Below are positions 35,576-45,817 of a DNA stretch of 64,000 bases, in pieces; the first letter of the stretch is position 1, and every line of letters starts with the position of its first letter. The DNA lies in the NCBI GenBank assembly GCA_016584305.1, contig JACEEZ010004873.1, forward strand, positions 137,501 to 201,500, in the 5' to 3' direction. Below the pieces are notes generated by a model. It was not told the DNA's origin. It saw nothing but the letters and a program-made list of their open reading frames with translations, and made no database searches. The translations under genes were made by a program, and so were the position numbers. This stretch comes from Chionoecetes opilio. Lineage: Eukaryota > Arthropoda > Malacostraca > Decapoda > Majidae.

Positions 35576-36544
35576 AAATTGCGAATATTGTAATTTTTCG
35601 TGAAATTACTTTAGTCTTATTATATATTATTATTATATTAGGCCATCATGGTGTTTCATGTCTTATCAGCAGCACGAGAAGCTCCTGGTCGTCTTCCCCG
35701 CTGACTGTAGTGCTAATGCGCCAGTTCTCCCCACTAGTCCAATCTGGTCCTGCTCGCTGGCCTGGCCCAGTGTAGCCCGTTCCAGCCCGGTCCAATCCGG
35801 CTCACGAAAACAGTGGCCGCCCGGGACTAGTCCAGTCCAGACCGGGCCAGGGCAGGAACCCAGCAACAAAGGTAGTTGCGCCAGCAACGACCATCTCTCT
35901 GAACTTCTTTTCCTAACGACGAAAGCTACAAAGCCTCCCTTTTCGGTCGTTAACGCGTCGGAAGGCGCTGACTGGCTAAGGCGAGTAATGACGTCATCAA
36001 GCGCGTCATCAGTCACCAGCCAATGACAAACAGTTTTTAAAACTTCTCGACCAATCACAAGTCAGCGAGACATATTTCCGGGCAAGAATGGCATGCCAGA
36101 CTGCCTCTCCCCGCCTTCTTTCCCCGTCATCTCAAACTAATTCTCGTTTTATTCGGAATGCTTGCGTTTTAAGGAGTTTTAATGTATCAGATAGTAAGAT
36201 GTATAAGTAAGGAGCCTGTGTTGCTAGTGTTTTGGTGGTAGAAGGTGTGTGTGGGTTGAAAGTTAATATTTGTGATATGGGGAGGCCCCGCGGCAAGGCC
36301 TCTCCGTCACTCTGCCCCGCCATCAGTCACCTCATCATAACATCTTTAAATCACCCTTATTTAAGGTGACACACGGTGCTACATTGATTTAGATAATGAC
36401 AAGTATATATAACATCTCACCATAATCACTAAGTTGTATAATAACGAGTAATAAGACGTTTAATCCTGCCCAAACCTACAGTGGCGGAGGAGCTGGCGGC
36501 TCCAGCCGCCACACTCAAAAGTTTTGAGTAAAAAAAACCCGCAG
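35576..36544. other. Spacer; GC-rich 35660-36060 but no supportable gene
   Basis: Two overlapping frames of 122 and 130 residues on opposite strands run through a region rich in CCAGTCCAGACC-type repeats. They are mutually exclusive and motif-free, so I do not call either. The opposing GTCCAG/CTGGAC words resemble 35050-35110. Confidence 0.4.
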
Positions 36545-36644
36545 TTATCCGCCTCACCTGTGCCTTCCTGAAGAAGACAGTCAGCTCCCACGCCTGTGAT
36601 AGCACCATAGGATATCACCAGGGATCATATGATTCCTCAAGGGG
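36545..36644. repeat. Dispersed repeat that received hAT-2
   Basis: GAAGAAGACAGTCAGCTCC through GGGATCATATGATTCCTCAA resembles 7105-7230. Confidence 0.5.
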
Positions 36645-36652
36645 TTCTCGCT
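36645..36652. repeat. Left 8-bp TSD of hAT-2
   Basis: TTCTCGCT, repeated exactly at 44776-44783. Confidence 0.9.
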
Positions 36653-37171
36653 CAGAGGTGGGCATCGCAATTTTTTTTCCAATTCCGCAATTCCGACCTG
36701 CACCAGTCCGCAATCGCAATTCCGCAATTTTTTTCAGATAGGCCTTTTCGCAATCGCAATTCCGCAATCTAATGTTGACACCTACAATTAAAACAAAACA
36801 CCTACAATTAAAACAGAAAATGTCTAGACTCTTAAACACCTACAATTAAAAAAAAAAAATGTCTCAAGACTTTTTATTAGTTTATTTTTAATACTTCTGT
36901 ATTCCTATTGATTCTGTTTATACTTGTTACTTGTCATTCACAATTAAGTCTTTGTCTCTTTTAGTGTTTTTCTTTACTTTTACATTTCACAGTCTACTGG
37001 CTAGTAATCACTAGGTGACTAAGGTATCTATATGAAAGAGGGTAACGCCATTCATAGGCCCTATGTTAAACGCTACTGGGCGCCATCTTAGCGCCAGGGC
37101 CTCTTCGTTCACCCAAGACCGGGGAAGTTCTCAAGGCATGACCCCGCAGTATATCATGTTATACATGTATA

Positions 37172-37445
37172 AATGATATACTGTTATCTTCGGAAATGTT
37201 TCTTCTATAAGATTATCACATAAAACACAGTAAAACACATTAAATAAAGGCCATTATGAGACACTGAAGAAATATGCATGAACTTAAAATTCACTTAAAC
37301 GCATCGTCATGTAAAACTTTGTGGGACAACATATTACATGGAAGATATCAATAGAACAGAATTGTATTAGCTTTCCATTGATATATTTCGTTTTCTGATA
37401 AATGCAGTAGTACCTTGCAAAAATGAGCGTTAACTAAATAAATCG
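37172..37445. repeat. FB-A single arm
   Basis: TGATATACTGTTATCTTCGG through GCGTTAACTAAATAAAT, then the arm is cut by unrelated CGCCGCGCAGGCC. The other arm is absent. Confidence 0.75.
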
Positions 37446-37575
37446 CCGCGCAGGCCGCTCTCTGTGATGACTGTGTTAACAAATAATCAAATATATATTG
37501 GATATATATCGCCTTTTATTCAGCCTTTATAACAATTTTTCTATGTTTTAACTTTTAACTAGTAAATTAAAGGAT

Positions 37576-37672
37576 AATTTATAGTTTCACCCAACCAACG
37601 ATTTTCTGATGCGCCTTATATATATATAATAAGGCGCATCAGAAAATCGTTGGTTGGGTGAAACTATAAATT
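37576..37672. repeat. Perfect 97-bp hairpin
   Basis: AATTTATAGTTTCACCCAAC ... and its exact inverse GTTGGGTGAAACTATAAATT, with loop (TA)n at the centre. Arms ~45 bp without mismatch. Confidence 0.9.
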
Positions 37673-37949
37673 GACCAAGTTAAATTTACTAAATACTCAG
37701 TAGATAAGGAATAACTTACTTGTCCAAGTGACTCAAGTTAGCTGGAAGCTTCTCTCCACCTGTTTCCTGGCCCTGCCTGCTCTCACGCTCAGTGCTCTGG
37801 CTGAGGGGCTGAGGGCCGTACTATTAAACCTTCCGCCCGGGCTGGCGATAGCCTGCCGATGCTCCGCCAACCTCAGGAGTTCGCCAGGGTTGGCGGACGT
37901 GAGTGTTCGCCAGCGCTAACCTTCTCATATTCTCGCTCGACTCGGCGAA

Positions 37950-38207
37950 ATGGCGCTTGAAATCGCGGGAAATTCAAGTTTGTTTACATCTACAGTCGAC
38001 ACCACTGCTACGAGTGACGATGCTGGCTCTCTTAAGGCAACTCCTATATCCACTGTGGATAAGGGGATGCTCATTGACCTCATCAAGGAGTATATTGAAG
38101 GCATAAATGACAAAACTACCAAGTTACATGCCGTGATTGCTCTTGTAGCTACTCTTTTCCAGACAGTACTGTTATTAATAATTAAAGTTCGTTCATCACT
38201 GAACTAA
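37950..38207 (+). CDS. 85-aa hypothetical ORF inside hAT-2
   Basis: Starts MALEIAGNSSLFTSTVDTTA, contains STVDKGMLIDLIKEYIEG (amphipathic helix), and ends with a hydrophobic stretch HAVIALVATLFQTVLLLIIK before KVRSSLN. The upstream sequence is GC-rich (CGGCGAAATGGCG, a fair translation-start context), unlike the AT-rich surroundings. The last codons run into the minisatellite, so the true 3' end may be spliced off earlier (after NDKTTKLHA). No family recognised; it could be a first exon of a transposon-carried gene. Low confidence that it is expressed. Confidence 0.25.
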   Translation: MALEIAGNSSLFTSTVDTTATSDDAGSLKATPISTVDKGMLIDLIKEYIEGINDKTTKLHAVIALVATLFQTVLLLIIKVRSSLN

Positions 38208-38355
38208 CGAGCAATAATATGTCATATGTTCCCTAAGGCAGTTGTGATATTAACCATTTAAGCTTATTTACCACCTAACTCGTGCAAAGATAGGGTATTA
38301 GTTCGGTAGTGGGCTTCCAAAAGTCCTAGGATTCTTACCTACATTTACATACGGT
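38208..38355. repeat. Degenerate minisatellite unit
   Basis: CATCACTGAACTAACGAGC..ATGTCATATGTTCCC is a diverged member of the ~60-70 bp unit family at 39009-39235. Confidence 0.4.
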
Positions 38356-38618
38356 ACTCCGTAGTATAGTGGTTAGCACGCTCGGCTCACAACCGAGAAG
38401 TCCCGGGTTAGATCCCCGGGCGGAGCAAAGATAGATGGGTGGTCTTTCTTAAAACCCGAGCCCCTGTCCACCCAGCAGTGAATGGGTACCGGGTGTTAGC
38501 CGGGGGTTTGTGACCCCCCTCCCGGGGTGGTGGCTTCGGCCAACACTAATTGCTGCAGCGGTAGATCACTACGGCTCTGAGGAATTATCCTCTAAACAAA
38601 CAAACAAACAAACAAACA
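38356..38618 (+). repeat. tRNA-Val-derived SINE, full-length head and (AAAC)n tail
   Basis: The head 38356-38427 folds like tRNA: CTCCG/CGGAG acceptor, A box TAGTGGTTAGCACG, anticodon arm CTCGG-CTCACAA-CCGAG (anticodon CAC, Val), T arm CCGGG-TTAGATC-CCCGG. A ~150-bp body (CCCAGCAGTGAATGGGTACC, CGGGGTGGTGGCTTCGG) and a (CAAA)n tail at 38594-38618 make it a SINE rather than a tRNA gene. The acceptor stem is only 5 bp and the T loop lacks TTCGA, so it is not a working tRNA. Confidence 0.82.
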
Positions 38619-39008
38619 TCATCGTGTAGAATTATTCATTATGAATATTTTGAACCCCATTTCCCATGGCGCAATGGAATAATAATGGTGTTACATGTAC
38701 TACCGAAAATCTACCGTTATTTCAGCCATAAACTGTTAAGTTAGGTTAAATTAGATTAGGTTAGAGGTGGAGTTTGGTTTAGTAACAGATATCAAGAAAA
38801 AAAGAAATTTTCAATACTATGGCAGTGCGAAGCGGAGCAATTAAGGTTTGCGGGGCGGGGCGGGCACCCCCACACCTGTAAACAAACATTGATTTCCGAC
38901 AAAAAATAGTGCAAGATTAATTCAAAACACATCAAAACTATTCAGGAAAACTAAGTTTCGACCTCGAAATCAGTGAATGCCCACTTCCGAAATTTTACCA
39001 AAGATAGT

Positions 39009-39235
39009 TCTGATATTTATAATTTAAACTCGCTCACTACTTATCTAACGTGCAACAATAGTTATATCATATACTTCCAGTAGGGATATTATTAAAGATC
39101 AATCACCACTTAACCTAAAATGCAGCAATCGACCATATACTTCCAGTAGTTGTATTATTGAATATAATTTATCACCGCTTAACCTAACATGCAGCAATCG
39201 ATCATACTTCCAGTATCGATATTAAAGATCATCAC
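39009..39235. repeat. Minisatellite array, part 1 (~60-bp units)
   Basis: Four units of the form CACTTAACCTAACATGCAGC then ATACTTCCAGTAG and TATTAAAGAT. More units occur at 39690-39763 and 41055-41340, separated by a foldback arm and the TTAA element. Confidence 0.65.
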
Positions 39236-39239
39236 TTTT

Positions 39240-39715
39240 TAATGGGGATTTGGCCTTAGTTGATAGGTTAAAATGTAGGGTTAGGTTAGTGAGTCTAAAG
39301 GTAGGGAGTTAATATTTTCCTATCCTATAGGTTACAGGGTGTTTCGTACAAAAGTTGTTTCGTAGCCAGGTTTTGTTAGTTGTTTCGTACACTGACTTAG
39401 TTTTTTTCGTACATTCGTGATGTCGTTTCGTAACTCTAGTTCAACTCTGAGCTGAGTGTACGAAACGACTATGGTTTCATATAGACTATGAAACAACTTT
39501 TTGGTGTACTAATCTACTGGTGTACGAAACAACTTGTGTACGAACTGACTGCACCCGCTCCTATACACTCTCCTTCCTACTAAAAGCATCTTATATCTCT
39601 GAAAGTAGTGATTTGCGACGGAAGCTCATTGAGATAATGTTTCTCAGAATCTATTTAGGTAAACAGAAACCATTCATCATTTAACCTAACATCCCCACTT
39701 AACACGCTACACACT
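39240..39715. repeat. FB-C single arm (GTACGAAAC motif)
   Basis: TTGTTTCGTACACTGACTTAG, GAGCTGAGTGTACGAAACGA and GTACGAAACAACTTGTG match arms of the complete foldback at 41918-42870. Confidence 0.65.
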
Positions 39716-39997
39716 ATCAGATACTTCCAGTAGTTATATGAATAATTAAATATCGTTCACCACTTAAAGTAATCGTCCAGACCCAATTTTTTTTGCCGAA
39801 TTATGTTGAATGTACATTCAACACACCTAATCCACCAAAAATAATTGATTTCCAGGCCTTATTTCCGTAAAAACACGACTTTTGTAAAAAGCGCGCGAAA
39901 AAAAAAATCTTCCCTCCAACAGGGCTACGACTGTTATTGATGACGTCAGAACAGGGACGCCCGCAGACACTCTATCTGACACCTGTCGGCAAATGTT

Positions 39998-40204
39998 ATG
40001 ATGAGCGATTGTACTTCGGTGTCAGACAGTGAATCTGTCGCTGTGACAGATCTAGAGTACGATGCTCAATCTGACACCGAAAGAAATGACGCTGGTCGCG
40101 TATACTATGAGGAAAACGAACCTCAGATTGTCATGGGATCCTATATGTTTGAGCCCGAGTACGAGGTGGATGAACAGGTGTTAGCAGAGCCTGAGGTTCA
40201 GTAG
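39998..40204 (+). CDS. 68-aa acidic ORF inside TTAA element copy 2
   Basis: The frame is strongly acidic (SDSESVAVTDLEYDAQSDTE) and contains GSYMFEPEYEVDEQ. After one stop, the same frame continues LALLQNMDW up to a possible donor (GGTAAATAAG, ~40235). This layout resembles the acidic N-termini of short transposon-linked proteins that continue into a zinc-binding 'NTDWCxCGxC' P2RX7-intracellular-like domain. That recollection is uncertain and the cysteines are not present here. AATAAA follows at 40271. If real, it is the only coding part seen in this element family; it does not resemble a piggyBac transposase. Confidence 0.35.
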   Translation: MMSDCTSVSDSESVAVTDLEYDAQSDTERNDAGRVYYEENEPQIVMGSYMFEPEYEVDEQVLAEPEVQ

Positions 40205-40239
40205 GAGGACCTGGCACTTCTCCAAAACATGGATTGGTA

Positions 40240-40625
40240 AATAAGGTTAAACCATGTGTGTGTGGGAATCACAATAAAGGTACTTTCGAGAAAATCCTAT
40301 GGTTAGTTTTGGAGCTACAGTCAAACGTCATTACTCGGAAACCACATACTAGCATTAACTACAGCATAGAGTTGGAAAATATGCGGGCGGGAAGGCAGAA
40401 AGTGTGACAGCCACACCACCACAGGGTCTCTCACCACAGGGCACCCCCACTCCAAAAACTGTTTACTTGGTTTACTTGGTCTTGTTAAGAGGCAAAGCCT
40501 CACAGTCGTGGTGGCCCCACCGCTGCTGCCGGGCCTGGCGTCCTGTCTAACAGGGCCACCTGGTCTGGTATGGTGTTGGACTGAGTCACTGTCTTACGGG
40601 GGGCGCCGTTTCTAAACACAACTGC
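40240..40625. other. Non-coding part of TTAA element copy 2
   Basis: Contains AATAAAGG and GC-rich TGTTAGACAGGACGCC-type sequence; not shared visibly with copies 1 or 3. Confidence 0.35.
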
Positions 40626-41054
40626 TCGCCCCAACACACTATAGGTGTGTATACCCTACATAGCCACTCCTTTCCGTGTGCAAACTTTTCTCGAAAGGCA
40701 CAGCTGTCTTGCTGCACCCATAAAGGATGCATGCATGTGGCATATAGCAAAAAAAATCTATCAGAAACACCCAAATATTTTCCCAAGTACTATATTTATC
40801 TCTGTGTTTACGTGCCTCTGATCAGCGCGGGAAGATGAGCCTCCTGATGCTACGTCACCGAGCCTGAGCCTGAGCGCTGCAAACCTTGAGAACGTTTTGA
40901 AAACTCGGGGGAAATTTTTAGATTTTGATTGCGGATTATTTAAAAACGGCTGACTGGATTAAAAAAAAGTGACGACGTATTGTTGATATACTCGTTAAAG
41001 GCTATGATTTGATTGCATTAAATCAGGAATGATGAAATGGTCTGGACGATTACT

Positions 41055-41340
41055 TTAAAACCCAACCTGCAACAATCTATCAGATACTTCCAGTATATAT
41101 GAATCATTAAAATAGTTCACCACTTAACCTAACATGCTACACACTATCAGATACTTCCAGTAGTGATATGAATATTTAAAATAGTTCACCACTAAAACCC
41201 AAACCCGCAACAATCTATCAGATACTTCCAGTAGTGATGTAATAATTAAATATAGTTCACCACTTAACCTAACATGCTCCAAACAATCATACTTCCAAAG
41301 GCAAATTGTGACCCTTAATAATTTAATTCATTCACCACTT
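41055..41340. repeat. Minisatellite array, part 2 (~70-bp units)
   Basis: Four units with TTCACCACTTAACCTAACATG, CTATCAGATACTTCCAGTAG and TATGAATAATTAAATA spacing. Confidence 0.7.
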
Positions 41341-41431
41341 AAAAAGTACAAAGACAAAAACAATATATAGGTTTGTGATATTAAACATTAGGAATTTTTT
41401 CATATTTTATTACAACCAACTTTTTTCTAAC

Positions 41432-41560
41432 TCAGTCTCGCTCAGGAACAAATCTAGGCTGTCTTTCGTCTTTCATAGTTTGTCTTGGCAATCTGATCCA
41501 TTCTGCTTTGGCTGGATCAAGCACTTCTATATCTTCAAAATCTAGCAGTGCGTCCATAAT
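41432..41560 (-). CDS. Putative terminal coding exon, unknown gene, inside hAT-2
   Basis: On the minus strand an acceptor TATTTTCCAG (ending 41561) is followed by MDALLDFEDIEVLDPAKAEW then IRLPRQTMKDERQPRFVPER and D-stop at 41432. A polyadenylation signal AATAAA lies ~25-30 bp downstream on the same strand (41406-41411). Open frame, splice site and signal together look like a genuine last exon of a charged protein. I do not recognise it. No partner exon could be identified between here and 44775; it may be a gene fragment carried by hAT-2, or belong to an element inserted in it. Confidence 0.45.
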   Translation of the reverse strand: MMDALLDFEDIEVLDPAKAEWIRLPRQTMKDERQPRFVPERD

Positions 41561-41917
41561 CTGGAAAATAATATATGAAACATATAATAATCTAACATTC
41601 ATTTAAATATACTGTAAGTGATTTTAAATCAGAGAAAATAAATAACCCAAAAATAAGTATCAGAATAAATTCCAAAATATTTTAAAACTATTTTCCCGAC
41701 AAAGTTTCGTCCTCAAAAACAGTAATGCGCATAAATGAAAATTTTTTTAGGTTGTGAACTAGCAAGGGGGTCCGGGGGGCCACAGGCCCCCAGTTATATC
41801 AGTAGGGTATTGTTCAATAGTGGTATTGATTGAAAATGCATATTTTCCTTCTAATTGTAACAAAGTTGTAACTCATTCAATTTCATCTGATTAACCAAAT
41901 AAATAAAAGGTATAATA

Positions 41918-42870
41918 TTTTACACTAGGACCAGAATTCCCTACACAATTGGGAGCATGGTTTGTTTACCTTATTGTATTCTAGGAAACTTTCTCTCAAT
42001 GAGCTTCCATCGCAAATAATTAATTTTGGAGATATAATACAACATCCTATTTTTCGGGAGGAGAGAGACAAGTGTTTATGTGCACCTCCCTCTTCTTCCT
42101 CTTGTGACCTGCATCGCCTCTATTCTTCCCTTGCCGCGGACACTTTTTAATGAGGATTTGGCTTTAGTTAGGTTAAAACATGGGGTTAGGTTAGTGAGTG
42201 TATAGTGTGTGTATACACTCCCCTAGGAAGGGGGTGCAGTCAATTCGTTCACAAGTTGTTTCGTACACCAGTAGATTAGTACACCAAAAAAAGTGTTTCG
42301 TAGTTATATAAAAAACCCATAGTTTTTCGTACACTCAGCTGAGTGAATTTTACTATAGAGTTACAAAACGACATCAGATGTACGCAAAACTAAAAATCAG
42401 GTACAAACAACAACAAAACCTGGGTACAAAAATTTCCCGTAACAGGGGGGTTTAGGTTAGAAATTTTCAATCCCCATATGTTAAGGATTTTCGTACAAAG
42501 TTTTTTCGTCCCCAGGTTTTGTTAGTTTTCGTCCATGTTTTTGAGTTTTGCGTACATACGTGATGTCGTTTGTAACTTAGTAGTAAAAATTAATTGAGCT
42601 GAGTGTACGAAACGACTAGGGTTTTCATATGACTACGAAACAACTTTTTGGGTACTAATCTATGGGTACGAAACACTTGTGAACGAAACGACTGCACCCC
42701 CTCCTATACATTTCCCTTCCACAAAAAGCATTTATTTTCCCCGAAAGTGTGTTTGCGACGGAAACTCTTTGAGAGAAGTTTTCAAAATCTATTAAGGAAA
42801 ACAAAAACCCAACCCAAAGGTGTAGAAAATTCTGGTCCTATTGTAAAAATTTACCAAATAAAAAAATTTT
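41918..42870. repeat. FB-C foldback, complete copy (~950 bp)
   Basis: Outer arms: ACACTAGGACCAGAATTCCC and AAATTCTGGTCCTATTGTA. Inner arms repeat TTGTTTCGTACACCAGTAGA and its inverse TCTATGGGTACGAAACACTTG. Centre near 42475. Sequence quality looks odd: many short deletions relative to 39240-39715. Confidence 0.75.
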
Positions 42871-43689
42871 TACAGTGTCGGGAGCACATATTTTAAGCAC
42901 GTCTCCGGTAATATACGAGGGGCAGAGGCCTCGACATAGTCAAGTAAGACGCCTCACCAAAACATAACCTGTATTGTTAAAATAACACATTCAAATTTTA
43001 TCGAATACAAAAAGAAATAAAAATTTTTGTGGCGGGAGCACAATGATACATAACACGTTCCTGAGGTTTTTAGAGGGGGAGGGACTTTATAGCTCAATGT
43101 AAAATGCCCCAAAAAACATCCAAGTATACATTATTTTTGCAAATGGCCCAAACAATATTATTGGACGAAAAGGCAAATAACTCACCTCGGGGGGGGGAGG
43201 GTTTGGGGCGTCTGCTGCGCGGAACCCCGATGGTGTTTTGAAAAAAAATACCGATTATTTTCCCTGAAAGAACTTGCCATACACAATTTACAGTCGCAAT
43301 AGGTTTCCTTCTATGAAATGCTTAGTAGTATTTAAAAAGATAAACTGAAAGCAAAAAATGTTTATCGCCGGTGAGAGGGGGCGTCTCACCGAATCATGTT
43401 CGCCCGGATTCCCAATATTCTCCCCGGGCCCCCCTGGGGAGCAGCGCCTGGGGGCCCCGTGACTTTTAAAAGTAAGAAATCACTGAGCCCTGGCGAACGC
43501 CCTTTGCCCGCACGGCGAAAGATTTTTAAAATAGGCCCTGAGTGTGGGGAGATCATCCGAGCCTCCAAGTCAATTTGACACAATCCCACTTCTAACCTTC
43601 AGATCCAGTGTATCCACATCATACTCCCACTCCCAGGCGACGGGGATGGGGGACAAAAAAATTTCCATTTGGGTTAAATTTTTCAATTT
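42871..43689. other. Unassigned part of hAT-2
   Basis: C/G runs at 43189-43198 and 43427-43460; the short frames around 43390-43590 on both strands are motif-free. No gene. Confidence 0.35.
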
Positions 43690-43925
43690 CAGAAGCAAAA
43701 ATAGATTTAAAAACGGGTTTTGTAAAAAAACGGGGTATTTTTGCTTTGTCTAATTTAATTTCAGTAATTTAAATTTGTATTATATTTTGCAGATTGTGCT
43801 CATATAATTAGCGTTTATTAAACGCTAATTATATGAGCACAATCTGCAAAATATAAGACAAATTTGAAATTACTGAAACTACAAATTAGACAGAAGCAAA
43901 AATAGCCGTTTATTAAGCCTATTGT
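43690..43925. repeat. Palindrome, ~235 bp
   Basis: GAAGCAAAAATAGATTTAAA... mirrored by ...CAGAAGCAAAAATAGCCG region; the core ATTTTGCAGATTGTGCTCAT / ATGAGCACAATCTGCAAAAT is perfect, centred on CGTTTATTAAACG near 43816. Confidence 0.75.
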
Positions 43926-44032
43926 TAACCTATATATATAAGTTAATAAACCCGTTTATTAACCACAATAGACACTGGTTAGTGGTTACTAACCACTAAC
44001 CACTGCCAGTAACCAGTGTCTATTGTCTAATT
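43926..44032. repeat. Palindrome with TAGTGGTTACTAACCACTA core
   Basis: CAATAGACACTGGTTA and TAACCAGTGTCTATTG flank the self-complementary core. Confidence 0.8.
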
Positions 44033-44555
44033 TGTGCAATCTTAGTACTTCACTAACACAACAACAGTATATGTAGGATAAATCAGTAATCACACACACG
44101 GCCAGCGTAGTGAGCGTACACGTTCTCAATCCCAAGTCCCAGAACGCACTGACTGAGTGAGTGACTGTGCTACACTAGCTACAACACTAGCTAGCGATGC
44201 TTGGACGATGCTTGCTTGGTCTTGGTACGAAGACCGTTTTTTCTCGCAATTGAAAACGTATTGGTTTCTGCGACAAAAACACAACAAGCTTGGCAGGGGC
44301 CGAAATAATAATCAGTCCAAAACATTGCAAACAATATCACAAAGCAGTATAACACACATTTCAGCAAGTGTTATTGGAGTGGTCTTCGTAATCCAAGACG
44401 GTGCTTGGACGACAAAAACACGGCTCATTGGCAGTTGGCAGTGTCGTCTCCACCATATTTGGTGGGAACTTATGTTCGCGCGGGCAATTGCCATTTTGAA
44501 GGTGGTGATCGTCACAATTATTGCGATTGCGTTTCAAAATTTTGGCGGTCCGCAA
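44033..44555. other. Unassigned right interior of hAT-2
   Basis: Contains ACACTAGCTACAACACTAGC tandem words at 44172-44193; a 198-residue + frame (44157-44753) runs into the subterminal repeats and has no domain. Confidence 0.35.
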
Positions 44556-44783
44556 CCCGCAATTCCGCATTTTTTTCAGGCATCCATAATTGCGCAATTC
44601 CGCAACCGAATTACCCATTCCGCAAGTTATTGCGATTGCGCTTTAAAATTTTTGCGGTCCGCAATTCGCAATTCTGCAATTTTTTCAGGCATCTGTAATT
44701 GCGCAATTCCGCAACCGAATTACCATTCCGCAAGTTGCGGAATTGCGGACTAAAATTGCGGAATGCCCACCTCTGTTCTCGCT

Positions 44784-45408
44784 CCCCTACTAAATATTAC
44801 CAAAGACATCTATCTCCCTTGGTGAAGTTGGTGTTGATATCCACCTCACGGGCTTCATCATGCTGCTGCTGCTGCTGCCGAAGGCCGCGCTGCCAGACGT
44901 AGATGAGTCCCTTGCTTGTATTTCATCTCTTTACTCATATATATGAATAATATCCATCCAAATGCAATCATATGTCTACATTCACCTATAAAAAAGATAT
45001 TTCATAGCATACCAAGCAATAATGAGCATGCCTGGAGACTTCCGACCTCTGCTAATACCGGTCTTGAGCAGTCGTTGGCCAGTGTGCACGTTAACGACGA
45101 AACCGACGACTTTTCCGTGCTGTGGGTTCCGTCGTTGGACTAACGACCAAAAAAAGGTCTTTAAGTGTTTTGTGGCTTCTGGCCCAGAGCGGTCGCGAAA
45201 ACGCGCTATAATAGTAACGGCCCAACGGTCAGTCGCTACGTGACAGTCAAGCAGAGTGGTTGTTGAAGCTCACTGCTGGTAAGCAAGTAATGTAACTGGT
45301 GTTTTTATAGCATTTTTTTTGTACTACGGTATGTATTTCTTTTTATTTTGCACATCGTAATAATTACTTTCTACGTTTTTTTCAGATATTGATTGTATGG
45401 TAATTACA
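44784..45408. other. Spacer between hAT-2 and gene X fragment
   Basis: Short (CTG)5 at 44861-44876 and otherwise no gene. Frames at 44916-45243 lack motifs. Confidence 0.4.
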
Positions 45409-45817
45409 ATGGCATCAAATAGACGTGCTTGTGTAAATCACCCAGACAACTTCTGCTCTACACCTAAGTCACTACGTAGAAACATAACAACAAAGATTTA
45501 ACTTGCTAACAATTATTATTTTGACCGTAAGTTAGGAGACCAAGAGAGGGACTGGGCACCACATGATTTGCTGTGCACAGTGCAGTGCAATATTAATAGC
45601 TTGGATGAATGGTAATATAAAAGCTATGCCGTTCTTAGTCCCCATGGTTTGCATTGCGTGAGCCGAAAAATCACTTCAATGATTGTTATTTTTGTTTGAC
45701 AAAGATTTCTGGTTTCACAAAGAAAAACAAATAAAAAATCACGTACCCAAACTGCGAATCAGCAATAAAACCAGTACCACATGATGAAACAAATCCACCA
45801 CCAGTTCCACCTTCAAC
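45409..45817 (+). pseudogene. Gene X, 5' fragment (second copy)
   Basis: Reads MASNRRACVNHPDNFCSTPK, a stop, then YFDRKLGDQERDWAPHDLLC and PHGLHCVS..; the last 180 bp match 28411-28590 closely. Pattern 'RACVNHPDNFC...LGDQ..WAPH..C' fits the cysteine-rich N-terminus of the same multicopy family. The CR1 LINE joins at 45818, ending the copy. Confidence 0.65.

Larger units (their letters stand above)
39768..41054. mobile_element. TTAA element, copy 2 (1287 bp), inverted orientation
   Basis: TTAA at 39764-39767 and 41055-41058; ends AGTAATCGTCCAGACCC and GGTCTGGACGATTACT. TGTACATTCAACA side on the left, ATCAGGAATGATGAAAT side on the right. It interrupts a minisatellite unit, which continues on both sides. 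It is longer than copy 1 because it retains an ORF-bearing block at 39998-40240. Confidence 0.82.
36653..44775. mobile_element. hAT-2: 8123-bp hAT element filled with nested repeats
   Basis: Left CAGAGGTGGGCATCGCAATT; right on the minus strand CAGAGGTGGGCATTCCGCAA. Perfect 8-bp TSD. Subterminal GCAATTCCGCAA units are dense at 36660-36775 and 44560-44765, as expected for hAT transposase binding. No transposase frame is present. Contents: FB-A arm, hairpins, a tRNA-derived SINE, a broken minisatellite, a TTAA element, foldback FB-C, and one minus-strand coding exon (41432-41560). The right subterminal region carries two ~125-bp tandem units. Confidence 0.9.

Noticed and set aside
35658..36058. 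Opposite-strand 122- and 130-residue ORFs
   Set aside because: Mutually overlapping, low complexity, no domain; probably from GC-rich repeat words.
38356..38427. A functional tRNA-Val(CAC) gene
   Set aside because: Short acceptor stem, altered T loop, and it continues into a SINE body with a (CAAA)n tail.
36653..44775. An intact transposase for hAT-2
   Set aside because: No RNase-H-like or dimerisation motif could be read in any frame between its termini.
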